Shown: piece after piece, positions 1 through 12,285 of the stretch
Position numbering within the stretch: the stretch's first letter is position 1
Layout: the number at the start of each line of letters is the position of its first letter
Assembly: GCA_038025085.1 (NCBI GenBank)
Contig: CM076141.1
Coordinates: 23,250,501 to 23,314,500 of the forward strand
Source: Tetragonia tetragonoides
Lineage: Eukaryota; Streptophyta; Magnoliopsida; Caryophyllales; Aizoaceae
Reading direction: 5' to 3'
Length of the DNA stretch: 64,000 nt
Program-made: the position numbers and the translations under genes
The notes under the pieces: generated by a model
Told to the model about the DNA's origin: nothing
What the model saw: only the letters and a program-made list of their open reading frames with translations
Databases searched by the model: none

Positions 1-3000
1 AATTCAAGCTTTTGAATGCATTTACGCGTTTTTAAAGCTCATACGAGAAAGGTGAAAGAGATTTGAGTTCTTTTGTGTTGTATAATAAGAGAAAGCATCC
101 AAATACTTTGTTTGCATTCATTTGAGTGTGAAACTATACCTAGGATGTTTACAGTTACAAACAAGCTTCAACTCAAGCTTTTGAATGCATTTACGCGTTT
201 TAAAAGCTCATACGAGTAGGGTGAAAGAGATTTGAGTTCTTTTGTGTTGTATATTAAGAGAAAGCATCCAAATACTTTGTTTGCATTCATTTGAGTGTGA
301 AACTACACCTAGGATGTTTAGAGTTACAAACAAGCTTCAACTCAAGCTTTTGAATGCATTTACGCGTTTTAAAAGCTCATACGAGTAGGGTGAAAGAGAT
401 TTGAGTTCTTTTGTGTTGTATAGTAAGAGAAAGCATCCAAAGACTTTGTTTGCATTCATTTGAGTGTGAAACTACACCTAGGAAGATTACAAGTACAAAC
501 AAGCTTCAACTCAAGCTTTTGAATGTATTTACGCGTTTTAAAAGCTCATACGAGTAGGGTGAAAGAGATTTGAGTTCTTTTGTGTTGTATATTAAGAGAA
601 AGCATCCAAATACTTTTTTTTCATTCATTTGTGTGTGAAACTATACCTAGGATGTTTACAGTTACAAACAAGATTCAACTCAAGCTTTTGAATGCATTTA
701 CGCGTTTTAAAAGCTCATACGAGTAGGGTGAAAGAGATTTGAGTTCTTTTGTGTTGTATATTAAGAGAAAGCATCCAAATACTTTGTTTGCATTCATTTG
801 AGTGTGAAACTACACCTAGGATGTTTAGAGTTACAAACAAGCTTCAACTCAAGCTTTTGAATCCATTTACGCGTTTTAAAAGCTAATACGAGGTGGGTGA
901 AAGAGATTTGAGTTCTTATGTGTTTTATATTAGAAAGCATCCGATTACTTTGTTTGCATTTATTTGAGTGTGAAATTACACCTCGGATGTTTACAAGTAC
1001 AAACAAGTTTCAAGTCAAGCTTTTGAATTCATTTACGCGTTTTAACAGCTCTTACGACTAGGGTGATAGAAATTTAGTTCTTTTGTGTTGTATATTAAGA
1101 GAAAATATCCAAATACTTTGTTTGCATCCATTTGAGTGTGAAATAACACCAGGGTTGTTTACAAGTACAAACAAGCTTCAACTCAAGCCTTTGAATGCAT
1201 TTACGCGTTTTAAAAGCTCATACGAGGAGGGTGAAAGAGATTTGAGTTCTTTTGTATTGTATATTAAGAGAAAGCATCCAAATACTTTGTTTGCATTCAT
1301 TTGAGTGTGAAATTACACCTAGGATGTTTACAGTTACAAACAAGCTTCAACTCATGCTTTTGAATTCATTTACGCGTTTTAAAAGCTCATACGAGTAAGG
1401 TGAAAGAGATTTGAGTTTTTTTGTGATGTATAATAAGAGAAAGCATCCAAATACTTTGTTTGAATTCATTTGAGTGTGAAACTATACCTAGGATGTTTAC
1501 AGTTACAAACAAGCTTCAACTCAAGCTTTTGAATGCATTTACGCGTTTTAAAAGCTCATACGAGTAGGGTGAAAGAGATTTGAGTTCTTTTGTGTTGTAT
1601 ATTAATAGAAAGCATCCAAAGACTTTGTTTCCATTCATTTAAGTGTGAAACTACACCTAGGATGTTTACAAGTACAAACAAGCTTCAACTCAAACTTTTG
1701 AATGTATATACGCGTTTTAAAAGCTCATACGAGTAGGGTGAAAGAGATTTGAGTTCTTTTGTGTTGTGTAGTAAGAGAAAGCATCCAAATACTTTGTTTG
1801 CATTCATTTGAGTGTGAAACTACACCTAGGATGATTACAAGTACAAACAAGCTTCAACTCAAGCTTTTGAATGTATTTACGCGTTTTAAAAGCTCATACG
1901 AGTAGGGTGAAAGAGATTTGAGTTCTTTTGTGTTGTATATTAAGAGAAAGCATCCAAATACTTTTTTTTCATTCATTTGTGTGTGAAACTATACCTAGGA
2001 TGTTTACAGTTACAAACAAGCTTCAACTCAAGCTTTGAAAGCATTTACGCGTTTTAAAAGCTCATACGAGTAAGGTGAAAGAGATTTGAGTTCTTTTGTG
2101 TTGTATAAAAAGAGAAAGCATCCAAATACTTTGTTTGCATTCATTTGAGTGTGAAACTATACCTAGGATGTTGACAGTTACAAACTTGCTTCAACTCAAG
2201 CTTTTGAATGCATTTACGCGTTTTAAAAGCTCATCCGAGGAGGGTGAAAGAGATTTGAGTTCTTTTGTGTTTTATATTAGAAAGCATCCGATTACTTTGT
2301 TTGCATTTATTTGAGTGTGAAATTACACCTCGGATGTTTACAAGTACAAACAAGCTTCAAGTCAAGCTTTTGAATTCAATTACGCGTTTTAACTGCTCTT
2401 ACGACTAGGGTGATAGAAATTGAGTTCTTTTGTGTTGTATATTAAGAGGAAATATCCAAATACTTTGTTTGCATTCATTTGAGTGTGAAACTACACCGAG
2501 GATGTTTACAGTTACAAATAAGCTTCAACTCAAGCTTTTGAATGCCTTTACGCGTTTTAAAAGCTCATACGAGTAAGGTGAAAGAGATTTGAGTTTTTTT
2601 GTGATGTATAATAAGAGAAAGCATCCAAATACTTTGTTTGCATTCATTTGAGTGTGAAACTCTCCCTAGGATGTTTACAGTTACAAACAAGCTTCAACTC
2701 AAGCTTTTGAATGCATTTACGCGTTTTAAAAGCTCATACGAGTAGGGTGAAAGAGATTTGAGTTCTTTTGTGTTGTATATTAAGAGAAAGCATCCAAATA
2801 CTTTTTTTTCATTCATTTGTGTGTGAAACTATACCTAGGACGTTTACAGTTACAAACAAGCTTCAACTCAAGCATTTGAATGCATTTACGCGTTTTAAAA
2901 GCTCATAAGAGTAGGGTGAAAGAGATTTGAGTTCTTTTATGTTGTATATTAAGAGAAAGCATCCAAATACTTTGTTTGCATTCATTTGAGTGTGAAACTA

Positions 3001-4625
3001 CACCGAGGATGTTTACAGTTACAAATAAGCTTCAACTCAAGCTTTTGAATGCATTTACGCGTTTTAAAAGCTCATACGAGTAAGGTGAAAGAGATTTGAG
3101 TTTTTTTGTGTTGTATAATAAGAGAAAGCATCCAAATACTTTGTTTGCATTCATTTGAGTGTGAAACTATACCTAGGATGTTTACAGTTACAAACAAGCT
3201 TCAATTCAAGCTTTTGAATGCATTTACGCGTTTTAAAAGCTCATACGAGAAAGGTGAAAGAGATTTGAGTTCTTTTGTGTTGTATAATAAGAGAAAGCAT
3301 CCAAATACTTTGTTTGCATTCATTTGAGTGTGAAACTATACCTAGGATGTTTACAGTTACAAACAAGCTTCAACTCAAGCTTTTGAATGCATTTACGCGT
3401 TTTAAAAGCTCATACAAGTAGGGTGAAAGAGATTTGAGTTCTTTTGTGTTGTATATTAAGAGAAAGCATCCAAATACTTTGTTTGCATTCATTTGAGTGT
3501 GAAACTACACCTAGGATGTTTAGAGTTACAAACAAGCTTCAACTCAAGCTTTTGAATGCATTTACGCGTTTTAAAAGCTCATACGAGTAGGGTGAAAGAG
3601 ATTTGAGTTCTTTTGTGTTGTATATTAAGAGAAAGCATCCAAATACTTTGTTTGCATTCATTGGAGTGTGAAACTACACCTAGGATGTTTAGAGTTACAA
3701 ACAAGCTTCAACTCAAGCTTTTGAATGCATTTACACGTTTTAAAAGCTCATACGAGGAGGGTGAAAGAGATTTGAGTTCTTATGTGTTTTATATTAGAAA
3801 GCATCCGATTACTTTGTTTGCATTTATTTGAGTGTGAAATTACACCTCGGATGTTTACAAGTACAAACAAGTTTCAAGTCAAGCTTTTGAATTCATTTAC
3901 GCGTTTTAACAGCTCTTACGACTAGGGTGATAGAAATTGAGTTCTTTTGTGTTGTATATTAAGAGAAAATATCCAAATACTTTGTTTGCATCCATTTGAG
4001 TGTGAAATAACACCAGGGTTGTTTACAAATACAAACAAGCTTCAACTCAAGCCTTTGAATACATTTACGCGTTTTAAAAGCTCATACGAGGAGGGTGAAA
4101 GAGATTTGAGTTCTTTTGTATTGTATATTAAGAGAAAGCATCCAAATACTTTGTTTGCTTTTGAATTCATTTACGCGTTTTAACAGCTCTTACGACTAGG
4201 GTGATAGAAATTGAGTTCTTTTGTGTTGTATATTAAGAGAAAATATCCAAATACTTTGTTTGCATTCATTTGAGTGTGAAATAACACCAGGGTTGTTTAC
4301 AAGTACAAACAAGCTTAACCTCAAGCTTTTGAATGCATTTACGCGTTTTAAAAGCTCATACGAGTAGGGTGAAAGAGATTTGATTTCTTTTGTGTTGTAT
4401 ATTAAGAGAAAGCATCCAAATTTTGGTTTGCATTCTTTTGAGTATGAAACTACACCAAGAATGTAATAAATTACGAACAAGCTTCAACTGAAGCTTTTGA
4501 ATGCATTTACGCGTTTTAAAAGCTCATACGAGTAGGGTGAAAGAGATTTGAGTTCTTTTATGTTGTATATTAAGAGAAAGCATCCAAATACTTTGTTTGC
4601 ATTCATTTGAGTGTGAAACTACACC
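1..4625. repeat. Left super-repeat, copy 1 (~6.17-kb period, truncated by window start)
   Basis: This block is collinear with 6,168-~11,130. Anchors: GAGAAAGG at 45 and 6,212 (offset 6,167); the ATAAAAAGAG monomers at 2,096 and 8,264 (6,168, the extra base being a 1-bp deletion near 2,035); the truncated monomer junctions at 4,158 and 10,663 (6,505). The change to 6,505 comes from two monomers (337 bp) present at about 9,781-10,117 but absent here. Typical monomers have TGTGATGTATAATAAG, a run of eight T (ACTTTTTTTTCATTC), TAGTAAG with GATGATTAC, or a 3-bp-deleted GTTTTATATTAG. Collinearity ends near 4,625, where this copy has CCTAGG and copy 2 has CCGAGG. Confidence 0.85.
4116..4220 (+). repeat. 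Truncated monomer with 63-bp internal deletion (copy 1)
   Basis: Between consecutive TTGTGTTG-type anchors this unit is 105 bp instead of 168. At 4,158/4,159 the sequence runs TTTGC straight into TTTTGAATTC, losing the stretch from GAGTGTGAAA through the paired AAGCTT region. The intact counterpart at about 7,417-7,584 retains 7,462-7,524, which defines the loss as 63 bp. The short TGC/GC match at the two edges suggests slippage or microhomology repair. The same junction occurs at 10,663 and 13,297, so it is one ancestral event copied twice. Confidence 0.9.
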
Positions 4626-6167
4626 TAGGATGTTTACAAGTACAAACAAGCTTCAACGCAAGCTTTTGAATGAATTTACGCGTTTTAACAGCTCTTACGA
4701 CTAGGGTGATAGAAATTGAGTTCTTTTGTGTTGTATATTAAGAGAAAATATCCAAATACTTTGTTTGCATTCATTTGAGTGTGAAATGACACCAGGGTTG
4801 TTTACAAGTACAAACAAGCTTCAACTCAAGCTTTTGAATGCATTTACGCGTTTTAAAAGCTCATACGAGGAGGGTGAAAGATATTTGAGTTCTTTTGCGT
4901 TGTATATTAGAAAGCATCCAAATACTTTGTTTGCATTTATTTGAGTGTGAAACTACACCTAGGATGTTTAAAAGTACAAACAAGCTTCAACTCAAGCTTT
5001 TGAATGAATTTACGCGTTTTAACAGCTTTTACGACTAGGGTGATAGAAATTGAATTCTTTTGTGTTGTATATTAAGAGAAAATATCCAAATACTTTGTTT
5101 GCATTCATTTGTGTGTGAAACTACACCTAGGATGTTTACAAGTACAAACAAGCTTCAACTCAAGCTTTTGAATGTATTTACGCGTTTTAACAGCTCTTAC
5201 GACTAGGGTGATGGTAATTGAGTTCTTTTGTGTTGTATATTAATAGAAAGCATCCAAATACTTTGTTTGCATTCATTTCAGTGTGAAACTACACCTACGA
5301 TGTTTACAATTACAAACAAGCTTCAACTCAAGCTTTTGAATGCATTTACGCGTTTTAAAAGCTCATACGAGTAGGGTGAAAGAGATTTGAGTTCTTTTGT
5401 GTTGTATATTAAGAGAAAGCATCCAAATACTTTGTTTGCATTCATTTGAGCGTGAAACTACACCTAGGATGTTTACAGTTACAAACAAGCTTCAACTCCA
5501 GCTTTTGCATTCATTTACGCGTTTTAACAGCTCTTACGACTAGGGTGATAGAAATTGAGTTCTTTTGTGTTGTATATTAAGAGAAAATATCCAAATACTT
5601 TGTTTGCATTCATTTGAGTGTGAAATAACACCAGGGTTGTTTACAAGTACAAACAAGCTTCAACTCAAGCTTTTGAATGCATTTACGCGTTTTAAAAGCT
5701 CATACGAGGAGGGTGAAAGAGATTTGAGTTCTTTTGTGTTGTATATTAAGAGAAAGCATCCAAATACTTTGTTTGCATTCATTTGAGTGTGAAACTACAC
5801 CTAGGATGTTTACAGTTACAAACAAGCTTCAACTCATGCTTTTGAATTCATTTACGCGTTTTAACAGCTCTTACGACTAGGGTGATAGAAAATGAGTTCT
5901 TTTGTGTTGTATATTAAGAGAAAATATCCAAATACTTTGTTTGCATTCATTTGAGTGTGAAATAACACCAGGGTTGTTTACAAGTACAAACAAGCTTCAA
6001 CACAAACTTTTGAATGCATTTACGCGTTTTAAAAGCTCATACAAGGAGGGTGAAAGAGATTTGAGTTCTTTTGTGTTGTATATTAAGAGAAAGCATCCAA
6101 ATACTTTGTTTGCATTCATTTGAGTGTGAAACTACACCGAGGATGTTTACAGTTACAAACAAACTTC
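4626..6167. repeat. P/Q/R/S-class island between the two super-repeat copies
   Basis: About nine monomers that do not match copy 2 at the super-repeat offset. They include P types (CACCAGGGTTGTTTAC at ~4,790, ~5,630 and ~5,968), a Q type (CATTTGTGTGTG at ~5,107), an R type (ATTAATAG with TTTCAGTGTG at ~5,241-5,285) and an S type (GAGCGTG at ~5,448). Their order resembles the 5-mer HOR that dominates 40-48 kb, placing a divergent relative of the right-hand repeat inside the left domain. Confidence 0.75.
5655..5823 (+). repeat. Reference monomer, nearest to consensus
   Basis: This 169-bp unit begins at AAGCTT and matches the composite consensus except at position 55, where T is G (CGAGGAGGG instead of CGAGTAGGG). 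It is a convenient phase reference for the array. It contains three CpG sites: two in ACGCGT and one in TACGAG. The position-55 change removes a TAG stop from one frame, which is why a 73-codon open frame appears over it. Confidence 0.9.
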
Positions 6168-9100
6168 AACTCAAGCTTTTGAATGCATTTACGCGTTTTA
6201 AAAGCTCATACGAGAAAGGTGAAAGAGATTTGAGTTCTTTTGTGTTGTATAATAAGAGAAAGCATCCAAATACTTTGTTTGCATTCATTTGAGTGTGAAA
6301 CTATACCTAGGATGTTTACAGTTACAAACAAGCTTCAACTCAAGCTTTTGAATGCATTTACGCGTTTTAAAAGCTCATACGAGTAGGGTGAAAGAGATTT
6401 GAGTTCTTTTGTGTTGTATATTAAGAGAAAGCATCCAAATACTTTGTTTGCATTCATTTGTGTGTGAAACTACACCTAGGATGTTTAGAGTAACAAACAA
6501 GCTTCAACTCAAGCTTTTGAATGCATTTACGCGTTTTAAAAGCTCATACGAGTAGGGTGAAAGAGATTTGAGTTCTTTTGTGTTGTATAGTAAGAGAAAG
6601 CATCCAAAGACTTTGTTTGCATTCATTTGAGTGTGAAACTACACCTAGGAAGATTACAAGTACAAACAAGCTTCAACTCAAGCTTTTGAATGTATTTACG
6701 CGTTTTAAAAGCTCATACGAGTAGGGTGAAAGAGATTTGAGTTCTTTTGTGTTGTATATTAAGAGAAAGCATCCAAATACTTTTTTTTCATTCATTTGTG
6801 TGTGAAACTATACCTAGGATGTTTACAGTTACAAACAAGCTTCAACTCAAGCTTTTGAATGCATTTACGCGTTTTAAAAGCTCATACGAGTAGGGTGAAA
6901 GAGATTTGAGTTCTTTTGTGTTGTATATTAAGAGAAAGCATCCAAATACTTTGTTTGCATTCATTTGAGTGTGAAACTACACCTAGGATGTTTAGAGTTA
7001 CAAACAAGCTTCAACTCAAGCTTTTGAATGCATTTACGCGTTTTAAAAGCTCATACGAGGTGGGTGAAAGAGATTTGAGTTCTTATGTGTTTTATATTAG
7101 AAAGCATACGATTACTTTGTTTGCATTTATTTGAGTGTGATATTACACCTCGGATGTTTACAAGTACAAACAAGTTTCAAGTCAAGCTTTTGAATTCATT
7201 TACGCGTTTTAACAGCTCTTACGACTAGGGTGATAGAAATTTAGTTCTTTTGTGTTGTATATTAAGAGAAAATATCCAAATACTTTGTTTGCATCCATTT
7301 GAGTGTGAAATAACACCAGGGTTGTTTACAAGTACAAACAAGCTTCAACTCAAGCCTTTGAATGCATTTACGCGTTTTAAAAGCTCATACGAGGAGGGTG
7401 AAAGAGATTTGAGTTCTTTTGTATTGTATATTAAGAGAAAGCATCCAAATACTTTGTTTGCATTCATTTGAGTGTGAAATTACACCTAGGATGTTTACAG
7501 TTACAAACAAGCTTCAACTCATGCTTTTGAATTCATTTACGCGTTTTAAAAGCTCATACGAGTAAGGTGAAAGAGATTTGAGTTTTTTTGTGATGTATAA
7601 TAAGAGAAAGCATCCAAATACTTTGTTTGAATTCATTTGAGTGTGAAACTATACCTAGGATGTTTACAGTTACAAACAAGCTTCAACTCAAGCTTTTGAA
7701 TGCATTTACGCGTTTTAAAAGCTCATACGAGTAGGGTGAAAGAGATTTGAGTTCTTTTGTGTTGTATATTAAGAGAAAGCATCCAAAGACTTTGTTTCCA
7801 TTCATTTAAGTGTGAAACTACACCTAGGATGTTTACAAGTACAAACAAGCTTCAACTCAAGCTTTTGAATGTATATACGCGTTTTAAAAGCTCATACGAG
7901 TAGGGTGAAAGAGATTTGAGTTCTTTTGTGTTGTGTAGTAAGAGAAAGCATCCAAATACTTTGTTTGCATTCATTTGAGTGTGAAACTACACCTAGGATG
8001 ATTACAAGTACAAACAAGCTTCAACTCAAGCTTTTGAATGTATTTACGCGTTTTAAAAGCTCATACGAGTAGGGTGAAAGAGATTTGAGTTCTTTTGTGT
8101 TGTATATTAAGAGAAAGCATCCAAATACTTTTTTTTCATTCATTTGTGTGTGAAACTATACCTAGGATGTTTACAGTTACAAACAAGCTTCAACTCAAGC
8201 TTTTGAATGCATTTACGTGTTTTAAAAGCTCATACGAGTAAGGTGAAAGAGATTTGAGTTCTTTTGTGTTGTATAAAAAGAGAAAGCATCCAAATACTTT
8301 GTTTGCATTCATTTGAATGTGAAACTATACCTAGGATGTTGACAGTTACAAACTTGCTTCAACTCAAGCTTTTGAATGCATTTACGCGTTTTAAAAGCTC
8401 ATACGAGGAGGGTGAAAGAGATTTGAGTTCTTTTGTGTTTTATATTAGAAAGCATCCGATTACTTTGTTTGCATTTATTTGAGTGTGAAATTACACCTCG
8501 GATGTTTACAAGTACAAACAAGCTTCAAGTCAAGCTTTTGAATTCAATTACGCGTTTTAACTGCTCTTACGACTAGGGTGATAGAAATTGAGTTCTTTTG
8601 TGTTGTATATTAAGAGGAAATATCCAAATACTTTGTTTGCATTCATTTGAGTGTGAAACTACACCGAGGATGTTTACAGTTACAAATAAGCTTCAACTCA
8701 AGCTTTTGAATGCCTTTACGCGTTTTAAAAGCTCATACGAGTAAGGTGAAAGAGATTTGAGTTTTTTTGTGATGTATAATAAGAGAAAGCATCCAAATAC
8801 TTTGTTTGCATTCATTTGAGTGTGAAACTATACCTAGGATGTTTACAGTTACAAACAAGCTTCAACTCAAGCTTTTGAATGCATTTACGCGTTTTAAAAG
8901 CTCATACGAGTAGGGTGAAAGAGATTTGAGTTCTTTTGTGTTGTATATTAAGAGAAAGCATCCAAATACTTTTTTTTCATTCGTTTGTGTGTGAAACTAT
9001 ACCTAGGACGTTTACAGTTACAAACAAGCTTCAACTCAAGCATTTGAATGCATTTACGCGTTTTAAAAGCTCATAAGAGTAGGGTGAAAGAGATTTGAGT

Positions 9101-11130
9101 TCTTTTATATTGCATATTAAGAGAAAGCATCCAAATACTTTGTTTGCATTTATTTGAGTGTGAAACTACACCGAGGATGTTTACAGTTACAAATAAGCTT
9201 CAACTCAAGCTTTTGAATGCATTTACGCGTTTTAAAAGCTCATACGAGTAAGGTGAAAGAGATTTGAGTTTTTTTGTGATGTATAATAAGAGAAAGCATC
9301 CAAATACTTTGTTTGCATTCATTTGAGTGTGAAACTATACCTAGGATGTTTACAGTTACAAACAAGCTTCAATTCAAGCTTTTGAATGCATTTACGCGTT
9401 TTAAAAGCTCATACGAGAAAGGTGAAAGAGATTTGAGTTCTTTTGTGTTGTATAATAAGAGAAAGCATCCAAATACTTTGTTTGCATTCATTTGAGTGTG
9501 AAACTATACCTAGGATGTTTACAGTTACAAACAAGCTTCAACTCAAGCTTTTGAATGCATTTACGCGTTTTAAAAGCTCATACAAGTAGGGTGAAAGAGA
9601 TTTGAGTTCTTTTGTGTTGTATATTAAGAGAAAGCATCCAAATACTTTGTTTGCATTCATTTGACTGTGAAACTACACCTAGGATGTTTAGAGTTACAAA
9701 CAAGCTTCAACTCAAGCTTTTGAATGCATTTACGCGTTTTAAAAGCTCATACGAGTAGGGTGAAAGAGATTTGAGTTCTTTTGTGTTGTATAGTAAGAGA
9801 AAGCATCCAAAGACTTTGTTTGCATTCATTTGAGTGTGAAACTACACCTAGGAAGATTACAAGTACAAACAAGCTTCAACTCAAGCTTTTGAATGTATTT
9901 ACGCGTTTTAAAAGCTCATACGAGTAGGGTGAAAGAGATTTGAGTTCTTTTGTGTTGTATATTAAGAGAAAGCATCCAAATACTTTTTTTTCATTCATTT
10001 GTGTGTGAAACTATACCTAGGATGTTTACAGTTACAAACAAGCTTCAACTCAAGCTTTGAATGCATTTACGCGTTTTAAAAGCTCATACGAGTAGGGTGA
10101 AAGAGATTTGAGTTCTTTTGTGTTGTATATTAAGAGAAAGCATCCAAATACTTTGTTTGCATTCATTGGAGTTTGAAACTACACCTAGGATGTTTAGAGT
10201 TACAAACAAGCTTCAACTCAAGCTTTTGAATGCATTTACGCGTTTTAAAAGCTCATACGAGGAGGGTGAAAGAGATTTGAGTTCTTATGTGTTTTATATT
10301 AGAAAGCATCCGATTACTTTGTTTGCATTTATTTGAGTGCGAAATTACACCTAGGATGTTTACAAGTACAAACAAGTTTCAAGTCAAGCTTTTGAATTCA
10401 TTTACGCGTTTTAACAGCTCTTACGACTCGGGTGATAAAAATTGAGTTCTTTTGTGTTGTATATTAAGAGAAAATATCCAAATACTTTGTTTGCATCCAT
10501 TTGAGTGTGAAATAACACCAGGGTTGTTTACAAATACAAACAAGCTTCAACTCAAGCCTTTGAATACATTTACGCGTTTTAAAAGCTCATACGAGGAGGG
10601 TGAAAGAGATTTGAGTTCTTTTGTATTGTATATTAAGAGAAAGCATCCAAATACTTTGTTTGCTTTTGAATTCATTTACGCGTTTTAACAGCTCTTACGA
10701 CTAGGGTGATAGAAATTGAGTTCTTTTGTGTTGTATATTAAGAGAAAATATCAAAATACTTTGTTTGCATTCATTTGAGTGTGAAATAACACCAGGGTTG
10801 TTTACAAGTACAAACAAGCTTCAACTCAAGCTTTTGAATGCATTTACGCGTTTTAAAAGCTCATACGAGTAGGGTGAAAGAGATTTGATTTCTTTTGTGT
10901 TGTATATTAAGAGAAAGCATCCAAATTTTGGTTTGCATTCTTTTGAGTATGAAACTACACCAAGAATGTGTCAAATTACAAACAAGCTTCAACTGAAGCT
11001 TTTGAATGCATTTACGCGTTTTAAAAGCTCATACGAGTAGGGTGAAAGAGATTTGAGTTCTTTTATGTTGTATATTAAGAGAAAGCATCCAAATACTTTG
11101 TTTGCATTCATTTGAGTGTGAAACTACACC
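6168..11130. repeat. Left super-repeat, copy 2
   Basis: Collinear with 1-4,625. Shared unusual markers include the linked pair ACTTGCTTCAA/GTTGACAG (~2,172-2,192 and ~8,339-8,358), AGGACGTTTAC (~2,838 and ~9,006), CATAAGAG (~2,905 and ~9,073) and the 63-bp-deleted monomer. It carries a 337-bp two-monomer segment at about 9,781-10,117 that copy 1 lacks. The same two-monomer motif (CCAAAGAC with GGAAGATTAC, then an eight-T monomer) is found at ~415-750, ~6,582-6,920 and ~12,415-12,750, so insertion here by conversion or loss from copy 1 are both possible. Confidence 0.82.
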
Positions 11131-12285
11131 GAGGATGTTTACAGTTACAAATAAGCTTCAACTCAAGCTTTTGAATGCATTTACGCGTTTTAAAAGCTCA
11201 TACGAGTAAGGTGAAAGAGATTTGAGTTTTCTTGTGATGTATAATAAGAGAAAGCATCCAAATACTTTGTTTGCATTCATTTGAGTGTGAAACTATACCT
11301 AGGATGTTTATAGTTACAAACAAGCTTCAACTCAAGCTTTTGAATGCATTTACGCGTTTTAAAAGCTCATACGAGTAGGGTGAAAGAGATTTGAGTTCTT
11401 TTGTGTTGTATATTAAGAGAAAGCATCCAAATACTTTGTTTCCATTCATTTAAGTGTGAAACTACACCTAGGATGTTTACAAGTACAAACAAGCTTCAAC
11501 TCAAGCTTTTGAATGTATATACGCGTTTTAAAAGCTCATACGAGTAGGGTGCAAGAGATTTGAGTTCTTTTGTGTTGTATAGTAAGAGAAAGCATCCAAA
11601 TACTTTGTTTGCATTCATTTGAGTGTGAAACTACACCTAGGATGATTACAAGTACAAACAAGCTTCAACTCAAGCTTTTGAATGTATTTACGCGTTTTAA
11701 AAGCTCATACGAGTAGGGTGAAAGAGATTTGAGTTCTTTTGTGTTGTATATTAAGAGAAAGCATCCAAATACTTTTTTTTCATTCATTTGTGTGTGAAAC
11801 TATACGTAGGATGTTTACAGTTACAAACAAGCTTCAACTCAAGCATTTGAATGCATTTACGCGTTTTAAAAGCTCATAAGACTAGGGTGAAAGAGATTTG
11901 AGTTCTTTTATGTTGTATATTAAAAGAAAGCATCCAAATACTTAGTTTGCATTCATTTGAGTGTGAAACTACACCGAGGATGTTTACAGTTACAAATAAG
12001 CTTCAACTCAAGCTTTTGAATGCATTTACGCGTTTTAAAAGCTCATACGAGTAAGGTGAAAGAGATTTGAGTTTTTTTGTGATGTATAATATGAGAAAGC
12101 ATCCAAATACTTTGTTTGCATTCATTTGAGTGTGAAACTATACCTAGGATGTTTACAGTTACAAACAAGCTTCAACTCAAGCTTTTGAATGATTTTACGC
12201 GTTTTAAAAGCTCATACGAGTAGGGTGAAAGAGATTTGAGTTCTTTTGTGTTGTATATTAAGAGAAAGCATCCAAATACTTTGTT
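9650..12285. repeat. 2,634-bp tandem duplication, copy 1 (16 units)
   Basis: Anchors repeat at exactly 2,634 bp: the TAGTAAG monomer (9,781 and 12,415), the following start (10,118 and 12,752), the deleted monomer (10,621 and 13,255), GTGCAAGAG (~11,550 and ~14,184), CATAAGACTAGG (~11,875 and ~14,509), ATAATATGAG (~12,087 and ~14,721) and GAATGATTTTACG (~12,187 and ~14,821). Fifteen full monomers plus one 105-bp unit account for the length. Left edge ~9,650, right edge ~12,285. It overlaps the end of super-repeat copy 2, so this duplication came later. Confidence 0.85.
10621..10725 (+). repeat. Truncated monomer with 63-bp internal deletion (copy 2)
   Basis: Same junction as at 4,158, here between 10,663 and 10,664. 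It lies 6,505 bp from the first copy and 2,634 bp from the third. The preceding P-type monomer keeps the companion variants AATACATTTACG and TTTACAAATAC in all three places, so the whole neighbourhood was copied and not only the deletion. Confidence 0.9.
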